NCBI GenBank assembly: GCA_946002345.1
Contig: CAMFZA010000009.1
Span: forward strand, 1-15,695
Direction: 5' to 3'
Source of the DNA: an uncultured Phascolarctobacterium sp.
Lineage (GTDB): Bacteria; Bacillota; Negativicutes; Acidaminococcales; Acidaminococcaceae
Length of the DNA stretch: 15,695 nt
Positions 9,495-15,688 of the stretch are shown piece by piece. The notes below the pieces were generated by a model. That model did no database searches. It was not told where the DNA came from and was given only the letters and a program-made list of their open reading frames with translations. How positions within the stretch are numbered: position 1 is the stretch's first letter; each line of letters starts with the position of its first letter. A program made the translations under genes and the position numbers.

Positions 9495-9500
9495 CTCCTT
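9495..9500 (-). promoter_or_regulatory. secA: Ribosome binding site deciding the secA start
   Basis: AAGGAG on the minus strand overlaps GTG 9495 by one base but lies exactly 8 bases before TTG 9486, so it selects the TTG as initiator. Confidence 0.8.
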
Positions 9501-9539
9501 AAATTCATGTGTAACAAAAGACTATACACCTAATTGTAT

Positions 9540-9568
9540 ATTATATCAGAAGTGACCTGAAAATGCAA
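9540..9568 (-). promoter_or_regulatory. Sigma-70/SigA promoter of secA
   Basis: The minus strand has -35 TTGCAT (9563-9568), a 17-base spacer and a consensus -10 TATAAT (9540-9545) preceded by TGA, which makes an extended -10 (TGnTATAAT). Transcription would begin near 9532-9534, giving a ~48-base leader before TTG 9486. The -35 shares two bases with the upstream terminator stem. Confidence 0.8.
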
Positions 9569-9598
9569 AAAAGCCGAGGCTTTTTCCTCAGCTTTTTT
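9567..9598 (-). terminator. Stem-loop terminator, probably bidirectional
   Basis: AAAAAAGC-C-GAGG pairs with CCTC-A-GCTTTTTT across a CTTTTT loop, with one mismatch (9575 against 9590). An A-run on one side and a T-run on the other let it work in both directions. On the minus strand it would end transcripts from the large accessory gene stopping at 9821, and so insulate secA. Confidence 0.8.
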
Positions 9599-9820
9599 GT
9601 GAAGTTTACGTAAAGCACGCTCTAAGCATCTGTATCCTATAGTAAAGCGTAATCTCTGCGTTTGCATTTTGCATAAAAATGAAAGTAGGCTTTGCCATTT
9701 TTGGCATAGAATTGTGGTATTTTGGGATATTTCCGCTTGTCTACTGAACAGCAACAAATATACTGAAATTTTATACGTAACGAAACGTTACTCGAAACAG
9801 GTGTTCGTTGTATATACCAG
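9599..9820. other. Intergenic stretch, no gene seen
   Basis: This holds no credible coding sequence. Two small inverted repeats are visible: TGCCA-TTTT-TGGCA (9693-9706) and GTAACG-AAA-CGTTAC (9777-9791), the latter 30 bases past the stop of the large gene. Neither has a U-run. TTTGCATTTTGCAT near 9661 is a short direct repeat. Confidence 0.4.
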
Positions 9821-11821
9821 CTAAAATCTCACCGTGTCCAAATGCTCAGGCAAGAATCCCACCACAATCTGCCGGCGTTCATCATCAAAGAAAAAGTAAA
9901 TGCGCACCAGATGCTCAGTTTTATTACCTGCCTTAAGGTGGTAATCCATGGCCCTATTCACTACGGCGCCACCCTTAGTGCAATAACCGGGCAGCTTATA
10001 TTGGTTTGCAAAGGCAGCAATACTGCTATCGCTATTGGGAGTAACCGTGAAGCCGCGCTGGTACTTAAGAGCTGTTCTATTCAGCAGCTCTTCCTCGGTC
10101 AGGTCACCATAACGATTTTCCCAATAATCTGTTGCCAAATATTCTAGAGCATCATAAATAAGCTCAAGTCTATCCGCATTTATAGAAGCAGCTTCTAAAG
10201 CAGTGAGAGCTCTTGGATGCAGCACTAAATGGGGCGAAAGCTCATTTTGAGCCCATGTAGGGAGCTCTTTTTTTGTTCTCGGCCGCAGCACCCGTTGCTG
10301 TAAAAACTGAATATATGCGTCCTGCTCCGCCAGCTTTCTTTCCAGCATAGCCTTGACTCTGACAGCCTGCTCCTGCTGCTCATCAAGGCGCCGCTCCGCC
10401 ATGTTCACCAGCTGCTCGTACTTATGCAGCTGATTTTCTAGCTTGGCAATTTCTACATTTTTCTCCTGCACCTGAGCCTGCCATTTAACATCACGCATAC
10501 TCTGCTCCGTGGCAAAGCGTTCTGCCTGCTTAGAGCTATAGGCCTTGGCTTCCTCAGTACTATGGACCAGTGCATCACGGGCACCACTCAAAAAGTATAG
10601 CTCTCCAAAATCCACACTTTTTCCACGTGGATATGTATAGAGCATTTTATTCAATTTGCTTACGTTCTGCTCTGCTTCACTAATTGGAAGCACCCTTTTA
10701 GCACCTCTAAAGCACTGTGGCTCAATAATCAAAATATCGCCATCTAAAAGCTCCACCCCTTCTAGCTCCCGTAGCTTGGGCAAAAGCTGGGGCTCAACTA
10801 CAAAAGTATGGGCAAAGCCACAAAAGCTAGCCCCTACTCGTTTAATATTGTAGGGCGGCAATACATATTCCAATTTTTGCTTTTTGGCCTTAGCCAGTAC
10901 CTGACTCCTTTGGGAAGCCAAGGGATTGCGCGCCAAAATTCGAAACTCGTCTATGGGTTTAGCTAGCAGGGGTGGGGGGTCGTGTAAGGCTGGGTTGCCG
11001 TCTGCTTTAGCCTGCTTCTGCTTGTTTTTGGGAGCAAGCCTATCCACCAGCTCATGCTCCACTACAATCGGTCTTAGCCTGTTGCCACACTCATCAAATT
11101 TGGCATTGGTTTTGTCTTGGGACAAATCCTCCAGACTCAATCCCTCCAAGGGCAGTCCTTCCTCCACCATTTTGGGCACCTTAGTAAAAATTACGCATGG
11201 CAATTGGTTCTTTGCATTATGGCAAAGCTGCAACATGCTTTTCAGCTTATCCAGCGTATTAATGCTTTTATATCTTGGCAAAAGCGAAACAACCTGCCTA
11301 AGTCCAAAATCTGGATTATTATATAGCTTCTTGACGAACGCTGGACGATAGACATCTGCCATAGGACTGTTTTCCGGATCAGAAATCACTGTCTGCACGC
11401 CACATTCCAGACTGTCATCTTTTACCAGAAAGGCAACATTAGTTTCGATAATGCGGCCAGCCACGGGCTTGCGCTGCTGCTGGGGATTACCTGGGTCCGA
11501 GCCTAAGTCCGGCTCGGTAATCTGTAAAGTCCACATCCCTTTTTCCGGTAAAGAAATAATATCTATCACAAAGCCATAATTCAAATGCGCTGAACACAAA
11601 TCCTGCACAGCAAAATCTGCATATGCCTCAGGCTCCGGTGTTTGTAAAGCCAGTGGTATATCTCCCCCAAGACGCAATCTAAGCCAGCTGAGCACTGTAA
11701 GTGCCCCCAGCTTTAAGCCATCCAGGGGCGTTAGCTTAGAACTATCCATCACAGCATATAACTGATAGGTTGGATAGAGATGATTACGCAAAAGCCTAAC
11801 CACAGTATGTAAATCTTTCAA
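9821..11821 (-). CDS. Large coiled-coil protein of unknown function, WYL-gene partner
   Basis: I do not recognise the family of this ~666-residue protein. No signal peptide or membrane segment is seen, so it is probably cytoplasmic. Visible parts: an N-terminal mixed alpha/beta region (~1-210); a charged, proline-containing linker (~255-300); a beta-rich piece (~325-405) with GVELLDGDILIIEPQ; a strong coiled coil (~420-515, repeated E/Q/K/L heptads); and a compact C-terminal domain (~520-666) ending in a likely beta hairpin, LVRIYFFFDDERRQIVVGF, then LPEHL. That ending is loosely like short RelE/ParE-type strands, but I see no catalytic set. TTG 11821 follows the WYL stop by one base and has AAAGAG 9 bases upstream; TTG 11830, overlapping the WYL gene, is an alternative. 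Co-transcription with the WYL regulator is near certain from spacing. Structural or sensor roles are equally open. Confidence 0.8.
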   Translation of the reverse strand: MKDLHTVVRLLRNHLYPTYQLYAVMDSSKLTPLDGLKLGALTVLSWLRLRLGGDIPLALQTPEPEAYADFAVQDLCSAHLNYGFVIDIISLPEKGMWTLQITEPDLGSDPGNPQQQRKPVAGRIIETNVAFLVKDDSLECGVQTVISDPENSPMADVYRPAFVKKLYNNPDFGLRQVVSLLPRYKSINTLDKLKSMLQLCHNAKNQLPCVIFTKVPKMVEEGLPLEGLSLEDLSQDKTNAKFDECGNRLRPIVVEHELVDRLAPKNKQKQAKADGNPALHDPPPLLAKPIDEFRILARNPLASQRSQVLAKAKKQKLEYVLPPYNIKRVGASFCGFAHTFVVEPQLLPKLRELEGVELLDGDILIIEPQCFRGAKRVLPISEAEQNVSKLNKMLYTYPRGKSVDFGELYFLSGARDALVHSTEEAKAYSSKQAERFATEQSMRDVKWQAQVQEKNVEIAKLENQLHKYEQLVNMAERRLDEQQEQAVRVKAMLERKLAEQDAYIQFLQQRVLRPRTKKELPTWAQNELSPHLVLHPRALTALEAASINADRLELIYDALEYLATDYWENRYGDLTEEELLNRTALKYQRGFTVTPNSDSSIAAFANQYKLPGYCTKGGAVVNRAMDYHLKAGNKTEHLVRIYFFFDDERRQIVVGFLPEHLDTVRF

Positions 11822-11822
11822 T

Positions 11823-12776
11823 TCAATCAACTCTTTCTACCCAATCTCCTTGGCTGCGCAGCCACATGTCCACGCCTTTGCCAAAGACTTCGGCGCTAAT
11901 GAGATAGCCTTTTTCACCCTGCTCAATAATCTGTGCGGTAGGCAGTCGGTCCAGTACAGCCTCTACGCTGTCGCCATGGAACCAAAACTTGATTTTTTGC
12001 AGCTTGCCACCGTACATAAACTGCACTCTTTTGCGGAACTCCCCTTCTTCAAAGCGGTCCTGATAGGGCACATGAAAATGCTCCGGCAAAATTTCAAAGC
12101 TGCTAATGCGGTCCATGCGGTAGATGGTTGGAAACGGGTCATTTTCCACTTCGAATCGCAAGCCTTGGGACTGCTTTTTGTCGATAAAGCCAATCAGGTA
12201 AAAATAGAACTCCGAAAACATTATACCCACGGGCTTGAGCAAACGTTGCACAACTTGGTCATCACCGGCACGCCTATATTCTATGCGTACTAGCTTATGC
12301 TCACGCACTGCCGTGGAAAGCTGCCACATGGGCCCCAGATAATTGGTCTTATGCCGCGGCTCCACGTAGTGATACTTTTCGTTGGCAATCAAATCGCTCA
12401 CCATACGCTTGTTTTCCTTGGGCACGCAACACTCAATGAGCTTGTCCAAAATTGGGTTCAGCTCCTGCTTGGTAAAGGCACGACTTTCCAGCAAAATTTT
12501 CAGCACCGCAAAGACTTCCTCGTTGCTCAGCACCTGCCTGATGGCTGGCTGCAGGCGGTACCCCTTCACCCTGCGGTCGTAGACCAAATCCTGCACATAG
12601 CCTGTTTTTTCGCTTTGGTCGTGCAAAAAAGCACGAATGTCCTCTATGTCCCTTAGGATGGAACGGGTGGAGCAGTTAAAATGCTTCGCTTCCTCCTCTT
12701 TATAGATTACCTTCCCCTCTGCCAAAAGGGAGTAAAAATAGAGGAGTCTGTCTTTAATTAGCCTTATCTGGGACAT
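11823..12776 (-). CDS. HTH-WYL domain transcriptional regulator
   Basis: This 317-residue protein has an N-terminal helix-turn-helix (~1-75; KHFNCSTRSILRDIEDIRAFL is the recognition-helix region), a WYL domain (~130-225; KLVRIEYRRAG, LLKPVGIMFSEFYFYLIGFID, YRMDRISSFEIL) and a WCX-like C-terminal extension (~240-317) with FWFHGDSVEAVLDRLP. WYL regulators bind DNA as dimers, and some sense nucleic-acid ligands; CapW and BrxR are WYL repressors of phage-defence operons. ATG 12776 has AGGTG 5 bases upstream and is preferred over ATG 12800, which overlaps the ATPase stop (TAATG) but lacks a Shine-Dalgarno. The gene lies between a broken ATPase and the large coiled-coil gene. It most likely controls this operon, but the target is inferred. 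Confidence 0.9.
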   Translation of the reverse strand: MSQIRLIKDRLLYFYSLLAEGKVIYKEEEAKHFNCSTRSILRDIEDIRAFLHDQSEKTGYVQDLVYDRRVKGYRLQPAIRQVLSNEEVFAVLKILLESRAFTKQELNPILDKLIECCVPKENKRMVSDLIANEKYHYVEPRHKTNYLGPMWQLSTAVREHKLVRIEYRRAGDDQVVQRLLKPVGIMFSEFYFYLIGFIDKKQSQGLRFEVENDPFPTIYRMDRISSFEILPEHFHVPYQDRFEEGEFRKRVQFMYGGKLQKIKFWFHGDSVEAVLDRLPTAQIIEQGEKGYLISAEVFGKGVDMWLRSQGDWVERVD

Positions 12777-12799
12777 AGAATCACCTCGCGAATGAAACA

Positions 12800-13990
12800 T
12801 TATATTCCATAAACTCTTTTAAGGTACTGCTCAAATCGTGGAACGGTGAAGCTAATCTCCCCTCGATTAGTTGCATAAATAAAACCTTTATGAATAAGCT
12901 GAGCCCTTATGGGAGCCACACGATTATAGCTTCCACCCATGATTTTAGCAACCTGACTTGTTGGGCAAGGCAAAACTCCACACTTCACCATAGCCCTCAT
13001 AAACTCCAGCTCTTTCTCGCTTGCCCTATCATGGCGCACCTTAAAAAAGCTTTCATCCAAAGCATTAATAAACGGAGCACATGCATCGTTAACACTATTT
13101 AAAGTTATTGTTTTGGTTTGTTTATCAGCAAAATTCCATACCTGCTGCCCATATTCTTGCAGGAAGTACGGATAGCATTCCGTATGACGCACAATTTCTG
13201 TCAATGCATTCTCTTCGTAGGACACCCCTAGCTTAGAGGCTGGCTTAGTAAGTGCCAGCTTAGCATCCTCTTCCTCTAGCTTGTCCACTGGCACAAACTT
13301 AAACAGTCACTCCGCATAAGACTTAATATCGCCAGCTATTTTGGCAATCTTAGGCAAACCAGCTGCAAAAATCACCAGTGGCAAGCCTAACTGATTACAT
13401 CTATGAATAGCGGCCATAAGTGCCTCAAACTCATCATCCTTAAGATATTGAACTTCGTCAATAAAAATGACAGCGCCGCTACCTATTTTTTGACCAACCT
13501 TTCCTAGATGCACAAAGAGCTCCATAAGGTCGTTTTGCTTATCACCTGTGTCAGCAATACCCCTTGCTTTAAGCATTTCCGGATTGACGCCAATGCTGGT
13601 ATCTCCTTCCTTGCTGTAAAAAAGCTGAAAAGACGTGGTTACACTTTTGGCAAGCTCAACTTACTGCTTCGCCTTTTCCACAACGCTCATCTTACGCAAC
13701 AGCTTGCTCACATACAGGGAAATACTGGACATGAACTACCCATTCTCCAAGGCCTCAATGTGCTCATAATATATCTGATTCTCTTGAGCAATGTTTTCAA
13801 TTTCAGACAGCAATACAGTCTTACCCACGCCACGCAGTCCATAATAGACTACAGAACGAGTGACATAGCCATTAGCCACATATGCTAAAACATCCTTGGC
13901 TTCTTCAAAAAGCTGCTCACGACCGGCCAGATAACGAGGCACCATACCCTCACCAGGAGTATATGGATTGATTCTTAGTGTCATGTTCAC
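12800..13990 (-). pseudogene. AAA-type ATPase with three in-frame stops
   Basis: One continuous frame of 396 codons encodes a typical prokaryotic AAA/archaeal-type ATPase: an N-terminal INPYTPGEGMVPRYLAGRE, Walker A GLRGVGKT (codons 51-58), Walker B VIFIDEVQYL (~174-183) and a C-terminal winged-helix tail with FIYATNRGEISFTVPRFEQYLKR. The frame is interrupted at codon 85 (TAG 13738-13736), codon 110 (TAA 13663-13661) and codon 228 (TGA 13309-13307). Between stops the family sequence continues without any indel, and each stop is one substitution from a sense codon (for example CGA to TGA at SYAE-R-LF). GTG 13990 has AGGAG 8 bases upstream; ATG 13984 is an alternative. The promoter at 14072-14099 looks intact, and the end overlaps a possible WYL start, so this was the first gene of the operon. 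A full-length protein is not expected unless stops are read through. Confidence 0.9.
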
Positions 13991-14071
13991 AGCAAGCACT
14001 CCTCTCAACACTCTATAACAATTGTACACTAAAAATTGCTTATGAACATCACTTGCAACAAAATTTTCCTT

Positions 14072-14099
14072 ATTATAGTGTGAGGATGCAATAAGTCAA
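14072..14099 (-). promoter_or_regulatory. Promoter of the ATPase-WYL-coiled-coil operon
   Basis: The minus strand has -35 TTGACT (14094-14099), a 16-base spacer and -10 TATAAT (14072-14077). That is 11 of 12 consensus bases, 82 bases before GTG 13990. It remains strong although the first gene is broken. Confidence 0.75.
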
Positions 14100-14156
14100 T
14101 AACACATACTCTTCCAATACCATGATACGGTTACCAAATGTTATTATTTTCTATTA

Positions 14157-14174
14157 TATGAGTGATCACTCATA
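14157..14174. promoter_or_regulatory. Orphan 18-bp palindrome resembling a TetR-family operator
   Basis: TATGAGTGATCACTCATA is a perfect 18-bp palindrome. On the minus strand TATAAT (14153-14158) overlaps its downstream edge by two bases, so a bound repressor would block that -10. Its -35 region (about TTCGGG, 14176-14181) is poor. The shape and size fit TetR/AcrR operators, but no such gene is in the window. Confidence 0.45.
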
Positions 14175-14238
14175 CCCCGAAACGCGGTGCGGAGCATATG
14201 TTTGTTTTCTGAGTTGGAACTATATTAGATTATCCTTA

Positions 14239-14340
14239 CTAGAGACAATGGATAAGAAAAAATATCATTAATACAACCGCAATCCACATATTTTTTTGCT
14301 GGTACTGTCTATAATTTTGCGCAAATTTTTTCTTGTTCAA
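14239..14340 (-). other. Possible 33-codon membrane peptide or gene remnant
   Basis: From TTG 14340 the frame encodes 33 residues: a basic start (NKKKFAQNYRQYQQKN), then a hydrophobic segment (MWIAVVLMIFFLIHCL), ending in tandem TAG TAA. The basic-then-hydrophobic layout is like a small membrane protein or the N-terminus of a lost transporter. There is no Shine-Dalgarno; TTG overlaps the stop of the transposase relic (TTGA). It may be chance. Confidence 0.2.
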
Positions 14341-14486
14341 TAGATATAGCAATCCAAGTAGCCTTGACGAGCCGTGTCGCGTGCGTAACGCTCAGCTTAC
14401 ACCAGTTTGTCAGCTTCTGCGTACAGAATGGCGTTAAGGTTTTCCTCAACACTGTTTTTTACAAGAGTTTTCAATTCATTCTGGAT
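14337..14486 (-). mobile_element. Relic of an IS256-family transposase N-terminus
   Basis: The minus-strand frame reads IQNELKTLVKNSVEENLNAI, then LYAEADKLV, a TAA stop (14399-14397), and AERYARDTARQGY before another stop. This matches from memory the N-terminal region of IS256/Mutator-type transposases (KTLVKNSVEETLNA, AEADKL, an ERY block and a GY motif). Only ~45 recognisable residues remain; no DDE catalytic part and no start codon in frame were found. Flanking 8-bp motifs GTACACTA at 14024-14031 (plus) and 14507-14514 (minus) face each other like worn terminal inverted repeats, which is tentative. Confidence 0.6.
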
Positions 14487-14647
14487 ATTTTTACCATTTA
14501 ATTGTATAGTGTACCAGAAATAGTTCCTACCTCTATTCAAGTTTTATATGGTAACTTAATTGTAAGCAAAGGTAAGTTCTATGTCCATCTTTTTTGTGAA
14601 TTGAATTTGCGCAACTTATTATACGTTATCAATACTTCCCATTAGCT

Positions 14648-14676
14648 ATTATAAGTCTGACAATTTTAATTTTCAA
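14648..14676 (-). promoter_or_regulatory. Possible promoter upstream of the transposase relic
   Basis: The minus strand has TTGAAA (14671-14676), a 17-base spacer and TATAAT (14648-14653). The match is good, but the region is AT-rich and no intact gene follows, so it may be a leftover or chance. Confidence 0.35.
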
Positions 14677-14701
14677 TAATACACTTATTATCATTTGGAA
14701 C

Positions 14702-14738
14702 GGAGCGGGTGGAACAGTTGAAATGTTCCACCCGCTCC
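14702..14738. repeat. Perfect 15-bp inverted repeat with WYL-HTH-like sequence
   Basis: GGAGCGGGTGGAACA (14702-14716) pairs perfectly with TGTTCCACCCGCTCC (14724-14738) around a 7-base loop. The minus strand reads HFNCSTRS in one frame, the same eight residues as in the WYL gene's HTH near 12661-12683, with only third-position differences. No U-run follows on either strand, so it is not a canonical terminator, although it lies ~90 bases past the stop of the Sel1-type gene and could act as its 3' end. Confidence 0.75.
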
Positions 14739-14827
14739 ATTCTAAAAACATGAATTTAATAATTCTTTATCTTGTGCATATGATAACAAATTGTGAAAGG
14801 CATTGCTCTATCCTAGTAATACATATA

Positions 14828-15688
14828 TTATTTATTTAACATATCCAATCTTTTTTTCGACAAAACATCACCTAAATCAGCTGCCTCTTCATAGAACTCA
14901 ATTGCCCATTGTAAATCATGTTTCTCTAACTCTTTGGCAACTTTACGCAGTGCTTTTGCATCTTCAGCATCTGCTAATTTCCATAATAGTTCAGCAAGGT
15001 CTTCTTCACTTAAACAATGTTCATCTATTTGATTTTGAACAGATTCTTGGCTCTGTGCTGATATTCCACCTTTATTTTCGGTAATGGTTTGAGGGCCTTC
15101 AAATTCTTCTTTTGTTTTATTACTAGAACTGCCATTATAAGGGTCAGTTAAAGAATAAACTCCCACAGTACGCAGTCTATTTCTTGCTATTTCGTAACCC
15201 AAATAAGCAGAAGCATTATAAAACTTTATTGCATTATCTATATCACCTTTTTCTTGTAAAGCATACCCTGCTTCATATAAATTTTTAGTATCTTTGCTAT
15301 CTAAAAGTACGTCATATATGTCCTTATAATCATCAGTATTATTAATGGCTTTTTCCAAGCAATTTTCTCCTAGATCATCGTCTTGATTTTCACTACTATT
15401 AATCAAAGCCGAACGATCACCCGCTAAAAAAGCTCTCGTGTTTTCCAAGACATAATCAGATTTGGGATCCACTTTTCCTTCCTTTGTTAATATAGGTGTA
15501 TCCAAAACAGCTTTTACTGCGATAGCCACAGACACGCACTCAGCAACAACTTTTTGTTCATTAATATTAAACTTAGAGTAATCAATGCCACTTGTACGTA
15601 TAACAGACCTTAAATCATAAACCAGGGGATTCAGCAAATAATTTAAGTCCGTTAATATACTTTTAAAAGCATCCGCCCTTTTTGTCAT
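14828..15688 (-). CDS. Sel1/TPR-like repeat protein, start uncertain
   Basis: The visible frame gives 286 residues with no signal peptide. The N-terminal half (~1-120) is an unrecognised helical region. A first Sel1-like unit lies at ~137-172 (LYEAGYALQEKGDIDNAIKFYNASAYLGYEIARNRL), then a Ser/Thr/Gln-rich low-complexity linker (~178-225), and a second unit at the C-terminus (~235-286; LAELLWKLADAEDAKALRKV, then WAIEFYEEAADLGDVLSKKRL). Sel1 repeats form helical scaffolds for protein-protein contact; no partner can be named. The gene is clearly more AT-rich than the secA-ftsX block, suggesting separate acquisition. ATG 15688 has no visible Shine-Dalgarno, and the two codons upstream are open to the window edge, so the true start could lie outside. 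It is separated from the WYL operon by ~800 bases. Confidence 0.7.
   Translation of the reverse strand: MTKRADAFKSILTDLNYLLNPLVYDLRSVIRTSGIDYSKFNINEQKVVAECVSVAIAVKAVLDTPILTKEGKVDPKSDYVLENTRAFLAGDRSALINSSENQDDDLGENCLEKAINNTDDYKDIYDVLLDSKDTKNLYEAGYALQEKGDIDNAIKFYNASAYLGYEIARNRLRTVGVYSLTDPYNGSSSNKTKEEFEGPQTITENKGGISAQSQESVQNQIDEHCLSEEDLAELLWKLADAEDAKALRKVAKELEKHDLQWAIEFYEEAADLGDVLSKKRLDMLNK

Larger units (their letters stand above)
14030..14827. other. Gene-poor 800-base gap with mobile-element debris
   Basis: Apart from the operon promoter, orphan palindrome, transposase relic, possible small peptide and hairpin listed separately, I see no intact gene here. The stretch is AT-rich, unlike the core genes on the left, with scattered stop codons in all frames. 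It separates the WYL operon from the Sel1-type gene. Confidence 0.6.

Noticed and set aside
9530..9757. 75-codon minus-strand open frame between the large gene and secA
   Set aside because: It runs straight through the terminator stem-loop and the secA promoter, and has no convincing Shine-Dalgarno or protein-like pattern.
12777..12800. WYL start at ATG 12800
   Set aside because: It overlaps the ATPase stop but lacks a Shine-Dalgarno, whereas ATG 12776 has AGGTG at good spacing and gives the natural HTH N-terminus.
13307..13309. Frameshift between the last two ATPase fragments
   Set aside because: The fragments are in the same frame and separated only by a TGA codon plus a few codons before the next start, so no indel is needed.
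14702..14738. Hairpin as a canonical intrinsic terminator
   Set aside because: The stem is strong, but no U-run follows on either strand.
14041..14827. CRISPR array or tandem repeats in the AT-rich gap
   Set aside because: No regularly spaced direct repeats were seen.
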